Assembly: GCF_042664795.1 (NCBI RefSeq)
Contig: NZ_JBHTBN010000001.1
Coordinates: 496,001-560,000 of the forward strand
Length of the DNA: 64,000 nucleotides
Direction of reading: 5' to 3'
Origin: Jejudonia soesokkakensis
GTDB taxonomy: Bacteria > Bacteroidota > Bacteroidia > Flavobacteriales > Flavobacteriaceae
The notes under the pieces are model-generated. The model was not told where the DNA came from, searched no databases, and saw nothing but the letters and a program-made list of their open reading frames with translations. A program made the position numbers and the translations under genes. Below, piece after piece: positions 26,375 to 35,237 of the stretch (its first letter is position 1; each line of letters starts with the position of its first letter).

Positions 26375-28114
26375 CTATCCAATAAGCATTCCTGCAATGG
26401 TAGCAGTTAAAAGGGCTGCAATAGTTCCTCCAATTAAGGCTTTGATTCCAAATTTTGCTAACGTAGTTCGCTGCGAAGGAGCCAAAACGCCAATACCGCC
26501 AATTTGAATTCCGATAGAAGCAAAATTAGCAAAACCACACAATGCATAGGTTGCAATTACAATAGATCGGTAATTTATGATGGTTCCTGCTTCTTTCATT
26601 CCGCTTAAAGAAGCATAGGCAAAGAACTCGTTTAAGATTGTTTTCTCACCCAACAACTGCCCCACAGCAGTGATGTCCTCAGCCGGGACTCCAATAATCC
26701 ATGCGATGGGAGCAAATACATTTCCTAAAATATATTGCATAGAAAAACCATCATAACGGCCTTCTGTGGTAGAAGCAATCCAGTCATTTAAACCAGTGGG
26801 TGCTCCAATCCAATCTACTGTGATCCAATTGAAAACGGCAATAACTGCTGTAAATACCAATAACATGGCACCTACGTTGACTGCTAGTTTTAATCCTTCA
26901 GTCGTTCCCCTAGAGATCGCATCTAATACATTGGTTCCAATTTTGTCTTTACTAATATCTAATTTTTTATCCACCTTTTCGGTTTCAGGATAAAGCATCT
27001 TAGCAATAATAATAGCAGCCGGAGCAGACATAATGGATGCTGTTAATAAATGTTTGGCAAAGATGATTTTTTCAGCATCGCTATCACCACCTAAAAAGGC
27101 GATGAATGCTGCCAGAACACCACCAGCTATGGTTGCCATACCACCTACCATAAGACACAGCATTTCAGATTTGGTCATACGGTCTAGATAGGGTTTTACA
27201 ACAAGTGGTGCTTCGGTCTGACCAATAAAAATATTGGCTGCCGCAGCAAGACTTTCAGCTCCAGAAAGCCGCATGGTTTTACTCATTACCCATGCGAACC
27301 CTTTTACAAATTTCTGTAGAATTCCGAGGTAATACAATAATGAGGTAAAAGCCGAGAAGAACACTATAGTGGGTAGTACTTTAAAGGCAAAGATGTACCC
27401 AAAAGTATTCATGTCTGTTACCAGTCCGCCAAAAAGAAATTCGGCTCCTTTTTCAGAAAAATTTAAAAATGTCACCACCTTATCGCTTATCCAATCGAAT
27501 ATTGTAGCCACAAAGGGCACTTTTAAGACCAATAATGCAAAAATGAGTTGTAATGCGAGACCGCTTCCTACCAGCCTCCAGTTAATTTTTCTTCGGTTGG
27601 CACTTAAAAGAAAACAAACCAATAGTAGAAAAAACATGCCTAGCATGCCACGGCCAATACTATTTACACTAATTCCTACGCCTTGATCAGGGTCAAGTTT
27701 TAAATTGCTGGCACTGGTATCTTCCAAAGTTTCAGAAATTGTGACATCGGTAACTTCCGTTTGAGAGGGGGCTGTTAATTTGTATGTGATTGTATTTTCT
27801 GAAAATATGAGAGTGCTGTCTGTTAATTCTGAAACTCGGAATCTTCGAATGGTGTCTGTGGGCTCACTGAAAAATACAACCAATAAATTATTCTGAAAGA
27901 TATAATCTCCCGAAGCCTGCAAGCTATCCATCGCAGCTATTGAATAGCTGAAACTTCCTTCTTTTATTGATAGGTCGTCGCTTTCAGAAACAGGAATAAC
28001 GCTAGCTCCTGAAGCATCTTCAATACTAGAAAAATTCCAATCTCTTTCAATGGTTTGACCAGATGCAATTCCGAAGAACATAAAAAAGGCTAGAAGAGTA
28101 ATGGAAAGTCGCAT
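26375..28114 (-). CDS. Concentrative nucleoside transporter (CNT/NupC family) with N-terminal periplasmic domain
   Basis: Seen: 579 residues. A signal sequence (~1-19) leads into ~120 polar beta-like residues, then a CNT core from about residue 145 with GQTEAPLVVKPYL and NEFFAYASL, the nucleoside/ion-binding motifs. Known: CNT carriers import nucleosides with H+ or Na+; standard bacterial members are ~400 residues. The added N-terminal domain is the odd feature. It starts 14 bases after the nuclease gene, so the two are one operon. Fits with the window's dNK/ThyA salvage theme. Confidence 0.92.
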   Translation of the reverse strand: MRLSITLLAFFMFFGIASGQTIERDWNFSSIEDASGASVIPVSESDDLSIKEGSFSYSIAAMDSLQASGDYIFQNNLLVVFFSEPTDTIRRFRVSELTDSTLIFSENTITYKLTAPSQTEVTDVTISETLEDTSASNLKLDPDQGVGISVNSIGRGMLGMFFLLLVCFLLSANRRKINWRLVGSGLALQLIFALLVLKVPFVATIFDWISDKVVTFLNFSEKGAEFLFGGLVTDMNTFGYIFAFKVLPTIVFFSAFTSLLYYLGILQKFVKGFAWVMSKTMRLSGAESLAAAANIFIGQTEAPLVVKPYLDRMTKSEMLCLMVGGMATIAGGVLAAFIAFLGGDSDAEKIIFAKHLLTASIMSAPAAIIIAKMLYPETEKVDKKLDISKDKIGTNVLDAISRGTTEGLKLAVNVGAMLLVFTAVIAVFNWITVDWIGAPTGLNDWIASTTEGRYDGFSMQYILGNVFAPIAWIIGVPAEDITAVGQLLGEKTILNEFFAYASLSGMKEAGTIINYRSIVIATYALCGFANFASIGIQIGGIGVLAPSQRTTLAKFGIKALIGGTIAALLTATIAGMLIG

Positions 28115-28128
28115 GCGTACAATTTAAA

Positions 28129-28758
28129 TTATTTTCTTTTTGAAATTTCGTCGCGTATATGTGCTGCTTTTTCGTAGTCTTCACTTGCGACGGCCTGATC
28201 CAGCATTTCATTAAGTTCTCGCTTAGAATAGGTTGTATAATCTTCGGTCTTTGAAGGCGCCGATTCTTTATCACTTCCCAAAAGCAGTTCTTCAATTACA
28301 ATATCTTCCTTTTTTGAGATATCTTCTTTTTTCTTCTTTTTTGAAGTCTTTAAGTAGATCCCTGCTTTGTCCAAAATAGCTTTATAAGTGAAAATTGGAG
28401 CATTAAATCGAAGTGCTAGTGCAATGGCATCACTAGTTCGGGCATCTATAATTTCTTCAATTTCGTCACGCTCGCAAATAATACTCGAATAGAAAACACC
28501 ATCTACCAATTTATGTATGATTACCTGCTTTACGATAATTCCAAATCTGTCTGAAAAATTTTTAAAAAGGTCGTGGGTAAGTGGGCGAGGAGGTTTTATC
28601 TCTTTTTCAAGTGCAATGGCAATGGATTGTGCTTCAAAAGCACCTATTACGATAGGAAGTTTACGTTCCCCTTCTTCTTCGCTCAAAATAAGTGCATAGG
28701 CACCATTTTGAGTTTGGCTATAGGATATTCCTTTAATGTTTAATTTTACTAAGCTCAT
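28129..28758 (-). CDS. Bifunctional nuclease domain protein (DUF151) with C-terminal UVR motif
   Basis: Seen: 209 residues. The BFN domain covers ~1-135 (LPIVIGAFEAQSIAIALE, RPLTHDLF, DARTSDAIALALRFNAPIF). A Lys/Glu linker and a UVR (UvrB/UvrC) helical pair, LDQAVASEDYEKAAHIRDEI, lie at ~178-207. Known: plant and bacterial BFN members show RNase/DNase activity, and UVR motifs mediate protein contacts. It lies upstream of the nucleoside transporter, 14 bases away; a nuclease feeding nucleoside uptake is an inference from context. Confidence 0.9.
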   Translation of the reverse strand: MSLVKLNIKGISYSQTQNGAYALILSEEEGERKLPIVIGAFEAQSIAIALEKEIKPPRPLTHDLFKNFSDRFGIIVKQVIIHKLVDGVFYSSIICERDEIEEIIDARTSDAIALALRFNAPIFTYKAILDKAGIYLKTSKKKKKEDISKKEDIVIEELLLGSDKESAPSKTEDYTTYSKRELNEMLDQAVASEDYEKAAHIRDEISKRK

Positions 28759-28801
28759 TATCAGCAGCTAGTGAGTGTAATTGATAGTTATAGACTTTCA
28801 G

Positions 28802-28847
28802 AAAAAAACAAAAAGCCATTCAAACAAGGAGTACTTATCTGAATGGC
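28802..28847 (-). terminator. Intrinsic terminator of the etf operon
   Basis: On the minus strand GCCATTCA/TGAATGGC pairs with a 17-base loop and is followed by a T-rich run. It lies 28 bases beyond the etfA stop. Confidence 0.8.
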
Positions 28848-28874
28848 CTCATTTTGGGCACAAATTAACAAAAA

Positions 28875-29843
28875 TTATGCGTTTGCCGCCTTAAAGGCTT
28901 TTAATTTTTCATTGAGTTGTGGAACTACTTCGAAAGCGTCACCTACAATTCCGTAATCTGCTGCTTTAAAGAAAGGTGCTTCTGCATCATTATTGATCAC
29001 AACTTTTACCTTAGACGAGTTAATTCCAGCAAGGTGCTGAATCGCTCCACTAATTCCAATAGCGATATACAAATTTGAAGCAACAGGCTTTCCTGTTTGT
29101 CCTACGTGTTCACTGTGAGGTCTCCATCCCATATCACTAACAGGCTTCGAACAGGCTGTTGCTGCTCCAAGAATATCGGCCATTTCTTCAATCATTCCCC
29201 AGTTTTCGGGTCCTTTAAGTCCACGGCCACCAGAAACTACGATTTCGGCATCTGCAATGGTAACTTTATCGGTTGCTTTGTCTACGGAAACTACTTCCAC
29301 AGAAAAATCGTCTGCTGCTAATTCTGGAGTAAACGATTCTGTTGCTCCAGCTGCGCTGTTTTCTTTTAATCCGTACGCATTTTTTGCCAAACCTATGATT
29401 TTTACATCGGTTGTAATTTCGGTAGTGGCAAATGCTTTGTTGGTAAATACGCTGTGTGTAACTTTAAATGGAGAAGCACTTACGGGTAGTTCGGTTACGT
29501 TTGCAACATAGCCAGCTTCAAGATTTACGGCAACTAAGGGTGCCATAAATTTACTGTTGGCACTGGATGTTAGCACAACCACCTTTGTTTCTTCAGCTTT
29601 TGCAGCCTGTGCGATCACATCTGCATAGGCTTCTGCATTAAATTTGTTTAATTTATCATTAGAAACTTCTAATACTTTATCGGCACCGTAAGTTCCCAAT
29701 TGAGAAGCATCTCCACCATTGATTGAAACTGCTGTTACGCTAGTTCCTAGCATATCTGCGACCCCTTTTGCATAGGAAACTGCTTCGAATGCTATTTTTT
29801 TAAATGAACCTTCTTCGGATTCTGTATATACTAATACTGACAT
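28875..29843 (-). CDS. etfA: Electron transfer flavoprotein subunit alpha
   Basis: Seen: 322 residues. The C-terminal FAD domain shows VVSGGRGLKGPENW, GATACSKPVSDMGW, EHVGQTGKPVASNLYIAIGISGAIQH and INNDAEAPFFKAADYG. Known: with EtfB it carries electrons from acyl-CoA dehydrogenases and other flavoenzymes to the quinone pool. It begins 30 bases after etfB. Useful for the beta-oxidation-type steps of catabolism encoded at the far end of the window. Confidence 0.96.
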   Translation of the reverse strand: MSVLVYTESEEGSFKKIAFEAVSYAKGVADMLGTSVTAVSINGGDASQLGTYGADKVLEVSNDKLNKFNAEAYADVIAQAAKAEETKVVVLTSSANSKFMAPLVAVNLEAGYVANVTELPVSASPFKVTHSVFTNKAFATTEITTDVKIIGLAKNAYGLKENSAAGATESFTPELAADDFSVEVVSVDKATDKVTIADAEIVVSGGRGLKGPENWGMIEEMADILGAATACSKPVSDMGWRPHSEHVGQTGKPVASNLYIAIGISGAIQHLAGINSSKVKVVINNDAEAPFFKAADYGIVGDAFEVVPQLNEKLKAFKAANA

Positions 29844-29873
29844 AATTTTTCTTTTGTTTGAGATTTATGACTG

Positions 29874-30614
29874 TTAAATCACTTTCGCTTCGTTGTGTAG
29901 TAAGTTGATCAATTCATCAACGCTGTCGACTAATTTTACTGCGCCTTTTGGAGCTGGTTTTTGGAAAGATACGGTTTGTGTTTCGCTAGCTGCATCTACA
30001 GGCTCCTTTACAGTTAATGGCTTAGAACGCGCCTGCATAATACCTCTCATATTAGGAATTCGAAGATCGCTTTCTTCTACCAATCCTTTTTGTCCGCCTA
30101 CCACTAATGGCAAAGAAGTTTTTACTGTTTCTTTTCCACCGTCAATTTCGCGTATTGCAGTAGCATTAGTGCCTTCAACTTCAAGGCTGATACAGGTATT
30201 TACAAAATTTGCTCCGGTTAGTTTCGCTAGCATGCCAGGAACCATTCCTCCATTATAATCAATCGATTCACGACCTCCAATAACAAGATCATATTCTCCG
30301 TCTTTAACAACGGTTGCCAATTGTTTTGCTACTGAAAATCCGTCGGTAGCAGCAGTGTTAACTCTAATAGCTTCATCTGCACCGATTGCTAGGGCTTTTC
30401 TCAATGTTGGTTCTGTTTCTGGACCTCCTACATTGGCAACATGTACCGTAGCACCTTGTTTCTCTTTAAACCACATAGCTCTTGTTAGGCCAAATTCGTC
30501 ATTCGGGTTGATTACAAACTGCACACCGTTGGTGTCAAATTTTGTATCACCTTCGGTAAAATTAATTTTTGAAGTAGTGTCAGGGACGTGACTTATACAC
30601 ACTAATATTTTCAT
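29874..30614 (-). CDS. etfB: Electron transfer flavoprotein subunit beta
   Basis: Seen: 246 residues from the ATG at 30614 (MKILVCISHVPDT); another ATG two codons upstream is equally usable. VINPNDEFGLTRAMWFKE and GADEAIRV are family-typical, and PNMRGIMQARSKPLTV is the ETF-beta signature that binds AMP and contacts EtfA. First gene of the etfBA operon. The region upstream holds two short palindromic repeats rather than an obvious promoter. Confidence 0.95.
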   Translation of the reverse strand: MKILVCISHVPDTTSKINFTEGDTKFDTNGVQFVINPNDEFGLTRAMWFKEKQGATVHVANVGGPETEPTLRKALAIGADEAIRVNTAATDGFSVAKQLATVVKDGEYDLVIGGRESIDYNGGMVPGMLAKLTGANFVNTCISLEVEGTNATAIREIDGGKETVKTSLPLVVGGQKGLVEESDLRIPNMRGIMQARSKPLTVKEPVDAASETQTVSFQKPAPKGAVKLVDSVDELINLLHNEAKVI

Positions 30615-30619
30615 AATCA

Positions 30620-30640
30620 TGCCCGCGAAGGCGGGTATAT
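30620..30640. repeat. Short GC-rich palindrome upstream of etfB
   Basis: CCCGC-GAAG-GCGGG forms a perfect 5-bp hairpin with a GAAG tetraloop. Its wording resembles dispersed REP-like elements I recall from flavobacterial genomes. Only one copy is visible in the window. Confidence 0.45.
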
Positions 30641-30705
30641 CTTTTAATTAAACATCTATTTTAAATATAACAGCCATAAAATTTACTTCGTATTTTCAGT
30701 AAAAT

Positions 30706-30733
30706 GAGATTCCTCACGATGTTCGGAATGACA
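30706..30733. repeat. Dispersed palindromic element (GAGATTCC...GGAATGACA)
   Basis: ATTCC (30709-30713) and GGAAT (30725-30729) pair around an 11-base loop. It lies in the etfB-pdhB intergenic region (30621-30904), which is otherwise AT-rich and holds only this, another short palindrome and the pdhB -7 box. Confidence 0.45.
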
Positions 30734-30869
30734 GCAATCTAAATGATTGTAATTAGCTGTTTAAAACGGATGTCAAAGATACCAAATTTTATTCAGAAAT
30801 ACTATGCGTGCATAGTAAATTTTTGACAAATCTTTCAGAAAAACTATTTAATACACCTACAAATAATAC

Positions 30870-30877
30870 TATTTTTG
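30870..30877 (+). promoter_or_regulatory. -7 box of pdhB
   Basis: TATTTTTG is a perfect TAnnTTTG match. It lies 27 bases before the ATG at 30905, which supports that start over an in-frame ATG at 30875 that would begin inside the box. No matching -33 TTG was seen. Confidence 0.6.
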
Positions 30878-30904
30878 TTTTTTAGTTTATTTGATAGGTA
30901 CAAT

Positions 30905-31885
30905 ATGAAAACACTACAATTTAGAGAAGCGATTTGTGAGGCAATGAGTGAGGAGATGCGCAAAGATGAAAGCATCTACTTAATGGGAGAAGAAGTTGCA
31001 GAGTACAATGGAGCCTATAAGGCAAGTAAAGGAATGTTGGATGAGTTTGGAGCAAAACGTGTGATTGACACCCCGATTTCTGAACTTGGTTTCTCAGGAG
31101 TTGCCGTAGGTTCAACAATGACAGGCAATCGTCCCATTGTAGAATTCATGACTTTCAATTTTTCATTGGTTGGGATTGATCAAATCATTAATAACGCTGC
31201 TAAGATTCGTCAGATGAGTGGCGGACAATTAAAATGTCCTATCGTGTTTAGAGGACCCACGGGCTCTGCTGGTCAACTTGCTGCAACACATTCTCAAGCT
31301 TTTGAAAGCTGGTTTGCAAACACTCCAGGTCTTAAAGTTGTAGTGCCAAGTAATCCTGCAGATGCAAAAGGATTGCTTAAAAGTGCGATACGGGATGATG
31401 ATCCGGTCATTTTCATGGAGAGCGAGCAGATGTATGGAGATAAAGGGGAAGTGCCAGAAGGAGAATACTTAATTCCGTTAGGCGTTGCTGATATTAAACG
31501 AAAAGGAACAGATGTAACGATTGTTTCCTTCGGAAAAATCATTAAAGAAGCTTATAAAGCTGCAGAGGATTTAGCTAAAGACGGAATAGAATGTGAAATT
31601 ATCGACTTACGAACCGTACGTCCAATGGATCACAAAACTATTTTAGACTCTGTTAAGAAAACCAACCGACTTGTCATACTTGAGGAGGCATGGCCTTTTG
31701 GAAATGTAGCTACCGAAATAACCTATCAAGTGCAAAGTCAGGCATTTGACTATCTTGATGCGCCTATTATAAAAATAAATACCGCAGACACACCTGCACC
31801 CTATTCACCTGTCCTTTTAAAAGAATGGTTGCCCAACAGTGAGGATGTTGTAAAGGCAGTTAAAAAGGTGCTATATAAAGAGTAA
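30905..31885 (+). CDS. pdhB: Pyruvate dehydrogenase E1 component, beta subunit
   Basis: Seen: 326 residues from MKTLQFREAICEAMSEEM; LMGEEVAEYNGAYKASKG, FVGxT-like VGSTMTGNRPIVEFMTFNF, and PSNPADAKGLLKSAIRDDDPVIFMESE are typical of E1-beta. The transketolase C-terminal domain follows (IIDLRTVRPMD). Known: with E1-alpha it decarboxylates pyruvate using thiamine diphosphate. No pdhA or E2 gene is nearby. Confident. Confidence 0.95.
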   Translation: MKTLQFREAICEAMSEEMRKDESIYLMGEEVAEYNGAYKASKGMLDEFGAKRVIDTPISELGFSGVAVGSTMTGNRPIVEFMTFNFSLVGIDQIINNAAKIRQMSGGQLKCPIVFRGPTGSAGQLAATHSQAFESWFANTPGLKVVVPSNPADAKGLLKSAIRDDDPVIFMESEQMYGDKGEVPEGEYLIPLGVADIKRKGTDVTIVSFGKIIKEAYKAAEDLAKDGIECEIIDLRTVRPMDHKTILDSVKKTNRLVILEEAWPFGNVATEITYQVQSQAFDYLDAPIIKINTADTPAPYSPVLLKEWLPNSEDVVKAVKKVLYKE

Positions 31886-31917
31886 ACCTGTTTTCAATAA
31901 AATTTATTTAAACTTTT

Positions 31918-31961
31918 AGCAAATCTTTAGGGAACATCCCTAAAGATTTGTTCTTTATTTG
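31918..31961 (+). terminator. Strong hairpin after pdhB
   Basis: CAAATCTTTAGGGA (31920-31933) and TCCCTAAAGATTTG (31937-31950) form a perfect 14-bp stem with a 3-base loop, followed by a T-rich but interrupted run. It lies 34 bases past the pdhB stop. Confidence 0.75.
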
Positions 31962-31998
31962 CGGTATTGTTTTTGGAGCGTTCCGCCTTATATTACTT

Positions 31999-34485
31999 AT
32001 GAAAAATTTTCTATTTTCTTTCTTTTTGCTATTTAGCGCCATTGTTTTCTCTCAGACAAAGGTGAGTGGTGTGGTTAAAGATGCTTCAGGTGTTTCGGTT
32101 GCCTATGCCAACGTCATATTTAAGGATTCAAACGAAGGAACCATAACCAATGAAGAAGGTCGTTTTTACTTAGAAAGCGACGTTTCGTACGATACAGTAG
32201 TTTTTTCTTTTATAGGATTTGGTAGTAAAGAAGTTGCTTTAAATAAAAGAGCAACGTACGAGATGGAAATTATTCTAGAAGAAGAAACAGGCACGCTCGA
32301 TGAAGTTGTGATTTATACGGGGAAAATTTCAAAAAAAAATAATCCAGCACTCGATATACTCGAAAAAATATGGCGCAACCGAAGAGATAATGGTGTTAAG
32401 AAGTTTGATCAGTATAAATATGATAAGTACGAAAAACTTGAATTTGATTTAAATACAATTGATAGTGCTCTAATAAAAAGTAGCGTTTTTAAAGGAATGG
32501 AGTTTATTTTTGAGCAGACCGATACTTCAAAGGTCACTGGAAATACGTATCTGCCAATTTTTATTAATGAGGCTTATTCAAAAGTATATGGAGACAATAT
32601 TATTAATGAAGAAAAGGAGGTGTTAGAAGGAAATAAAAATTCTGGATTTGATAATAACAATACTCTAATTGCTTTTATTAAGGATCTTTATAACGATTAT
32701 GATGTATACGATAACTACTTAAAGTTTTTTGATAAGGCTTTTACGAGTCCGCTTTCAAGAACAGGGAAAGATGTTTATAATTATGTTTTATTAGATAGTG
32801 CATACCGAGGAAACAAATGGTGTTATAATATCATTTATTATCCAAGACGTAAAAATGAACTGACTTTTAAAGGTGATTTTTGGGTAAATGACAGTACCTG
32901 GGCAATTACCGAAATTAATATGCAAGCGACCAAAAGTGCCAATGTAAACTGGGTTCGCGAAATTTATATTGAACAGGAATTTGATGTATTAAACGACTCA
33001 ACTTTTCTTATAAAAAAGGATTATTTTTTAAGTGACTTTAGTTTCAGAAAAAAAGAAGGTGCGCGAGGTGTCTATGGAAAGAGAACAACCTTATACGACA
33101 ACTTTGAATTTGATAAGCCAAAGGAAAAATCATTTTACAGCAAACAAGTAGACCCCTACGATTATGCAGTATACAATCGTTCTGATGATTTCTGGAAAGA
33201 ACGTCGCATGGAAGAGCTTAGTAAAGATGAGGTAGGAGTTTATAAGATGTTGGATACGTTAAAGACGGTTCCCCGATTTAAAACTTTATATAATGTAGGT
33301 TCTGTGTTAGCAACAGGCTATTACGAAGCAGGTAATTTTGATATTGGTCCAGTATTCTCTGTCTTTGGCTTTAATGAAGCCGAAGGACTGCGAATTCGTC
33401 TGGGAGGTCGTACCTATTTTAGTCAGAATGACCCGTGGAGAGTTGAAGCTTTTGGAGCTTATGGATTTAGAGATGAACGCTTTAAGTATGGTGTTTCGGC
33501 AAAATGGCTTCTAGATAGAAACTCTAGGCTAATTATATTTGGTGGCAATCGTAAAGATGTAGAACAAACGGGAGCCAGTCTTACAAATAGTACTGATGTG
33601 TTGGGTAGAAGTCTTGCTTCATCATCACTTATTACTGTGGGTGCCAACGATAGGCTAAGTAGAATCAATCTAACAACCGCTGGCTTTGAATTTGAGCCTT
33701 CCAAAAATTTTATAACGCGACTTACGGGATCGTATAGGACCTTAGAGTCGGCAACCGACACTTTTAGTATTGATTACTTCGATGAGAATGGAGAAATCCA
33801 GAGCACTATTTCTCAGCCCGAAATTACATTAGGATTAAACTATACACCAAATAGAAAAACATCAGGGTATGGTGTGGAGCGTACGGTGATTAACGGCGGA
33901 AACTTCCCTACATTTTATTTGGGATATACCTATGGCCTCAAAGATATGCTCGGTGGAGATTTTGAGTATTCAAAAGTTCAGGCGTTGTATACGCAACCCT
34001 GGAATATTGGAGGTTTTGGTAGAATGTACACTACTGTTGAGGTAGGTAAAATATTTGACCCAGTACCCTTAAGTTTGTTAAGTCCAATTCCTGGAAATCA
34101 AACACTTTTTAGTATTTATAATAGTTTCTCACAACTTGATTTCTACGAATTTGTTAGTGATACCTATGCATCTTTCCATATGCAGCATGATTTTGGCGGA
34201 AGGATCTTTTCACGGGTTCCCTTACTTCGGAAACTTAATTTGAGAGAAGTAATTGGTTTTAGAGCTGTTTATGGTCAAATAAGTGATGAAAATATTGCCT
34301 TAAATGCATCAAATATAGTCTATCGTGCTCCCGAAGATATTTACTATGAGTATAGCGTAGGGATAGGAAACATCTTTAAGATTTTCCGACTTGATTTTAA
34401 CTTCAGAGGAAACTATTTAAATGAGGCTGAAAACCCAGATGCCAGAAAATTTGGAGTTACTGGTGTTTTCGGGTTTGAGTTTTAA
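31999..34485 (+). CDS. DUF5686 family outer-membrane protein with carboxypeptidase-like regulatory domain
   Basis: Seen: 828 residues from the ATG at 31999, which begins the signal peptide MKNFLFSFFLLFSAIVFSQ; an ATG 51 bases upstream would bury it. A CarboxypepD-regulatory-like domain follows (VSGVVKDASGVSVAYANVIFKD, ~22-100), then a large beta-rich DUF5686 region to an aromatic C-terminus (GVFGFEF). Known: the architecture is common in Bacteroidetes outer membranes; substrate unknown. It is preceded by the pdhB terminator and stands as its own unit. Confidence 0.9.
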   Translation: MKNFLFSFFLLFSAIVFSQTKVSGVVKDASGVSVAYANVIFKDSNEGTITNEEGRFYLESDVSYDTVVFSFIGFGSKEVALNKRATYEMEIILEEETGTLDEVVIYTGKISKKNNPALDILEKIWRNRRDNGVKKFDQYKYDKYEKLEFDLNTIDSALIKSSVFKGMEFIFEQTDTSKVTGNTYLPIFINEAYSKVYGDNIINEEKEVLEGNKNSGFDNNNTLIAFIKDLYNDYDVYDNYLKFFDKAFTSPLSRTGKDVYNYVLLDSAYRGNKWCYNIIYYPRRKNELTFKGDFWVNDSTWAITEINMQATKSANVNWVREIYIEQEFDVLNDSTFLIKKDYFLSDFSFRKKEGARGVYGKRTTLYDNFEFDKPKEKSFYSKQVDPYDYAVYNRSDDFWKERRMEELSKDEVGVYKMLDTLKTVPRFKTLYNVGSVLATGYYEAGNFDIGPVFSVFGFNEAEGLRIRLGGRTYFSQNDPWRVEAFGAYGFRDERFKYGVSAKWLLDRNSRLIIFGGNRKDVEQTGASLTNSTDVLGRSLASSSLITVGANDRLSRINLTTAGFEFEPSKNFITRLTGSYRTLESATDTFSIDYFDENGEIQSTISQPEITLGLNYTPNRKTSGYGVERTVINGGNFPTFYLGYTYGLKDMLGGDFEYSKVQALYTQPWNIGGFGRMYTTVEVGKIFDPVPLSLLSPIPGNQTLFSIYNSFSQLDFYEFVSDTYASFHMQHDFGGRIFSRVPLLRKLNLREVIGFRAVYGQISDENIALNASNIVYRAPEDIYYEYSVGIGNIFKIFRLDFNFRGNYLNEAENPDARKFGVTGVFGFEF

Positions 34486-34569
34486 GGGAAACCTATGGTT
34501 ACTAAATAAAAAGATTTTTTTCTTCGGAATCGTTTGCCTTTCCGTAGTATAAAATCTATAGATTTTCAT

Positions 34570-34577
34570 TACTTTTG
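34570..34577 (+). promoter_or_regulatory. -7 box of the inorganic pyrophosphatase gene
   Basis: TACTTTTG fits TAnnTTTG and lies 23 bases before the ATG at 34601. No -33 TTG at the usual spacing. Confidence 0.55.
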
Positions 34578-34600
34578 CACCCCCTTAAAAAAGAAGAATT

Positions 34601-35128
34601 ATGAGTCCGAAAGGAAGAGAAACTTTTGATGTATTGATTGAAATTCCAAAAGGAAGCCGAAATAAGTATGAATATGATTTCGAATTAAAAAAAATCCGTT
34701 TTGATAGATTGCTTTTTTCATCGATGATGTATCCTGCAGATTATGGATTTATTCCCCAAACATTAGCGCTCGATGGAGATCCATTAGATGTTCTTGTATT
34801 AGGAACAGAACCCACTTTTCCTATGTGCGTTGTCGAGGTAAGACCCATTGGAGTTTTTCATATGGCCGACGAAAAGGGACCAGATGAAAAAGTAATTTGT
34901 GTGCCAGTGTCAGACCCTATTTGGAATCGATTAAGTGATTTAAGCGATATGAACGCACACACCGTTAAAGAAATAGAACATTTTTTTCAGGTATACAAAG
35001 ACTTAGAAAAGAAGCGAGTTGATGTAGGCGGCTGGGGAGATGCAAAAGAAGCATACGATATTGTTTTAAAATGTGTGGATCGTTATGAAAACAGCGATCA
35101 TAAAATTAAAGGAAACTTTCTTATATAA
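34601..35128 (+). CDS. ppa: Soluble inorganic pyrophosphatase (family I)
   Basis: Seen: 175 residues. IEIPKGSRNKYEYD, YPADYGFIPQTLALDGDPLDVLVL and the acidic metal-binding residues of family I PPase are present. Known: hydrolyses PPi to 2 Pi in the cytoplasm, pulling biosynthetic reactions forward. It is followed by a terminator and then by a membrane pyrophosphatase, so the cell has two enzymes for the same substrate side by side. Confident. Confidence 0.96.
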   Translation: MSPKGRETFDVLIEIPKGSRNKYEYDFELKKIRFDRLLFSSMMYPADYGFIPQTLALDGDPLDVLVLGTEPTFPMCVVEVRPIGVFHMADEKGPDEKVICVPVSDPIWNRLSDLSDMNAHTVKEIEHFFQVYKDLEKKRVDVGGWGDAKEAYDIVLKCVDRYENSDHKIKGNFLI

Positions 35129-35151
35129 TCTACTTTCTCAGTAGATGATAG

Positions 35152-35183
35152 CCCTTCAGAATTTGATTTCTGAAGGGTTTTTT
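35152..35183 (+). terminator. Intrinsic terminator after ppa
   Basis: CCCTTCAGAA/TTCTGAAGGG perfect 10-bp stem, 6-base loop, then a T run. Confidence 0.93.
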
Positions 35184-35237
35184 AATTCTCTTTAATTTTA
35201 ATACTTTAGCGGGCTGAAATAAAAACCAAAAAAGACA

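Noticed and set aside
30875..30904. ATG at 30875 for pdhB
   Set aside because: It begins inside the -7 box and adds residues not typical of E1-beta.
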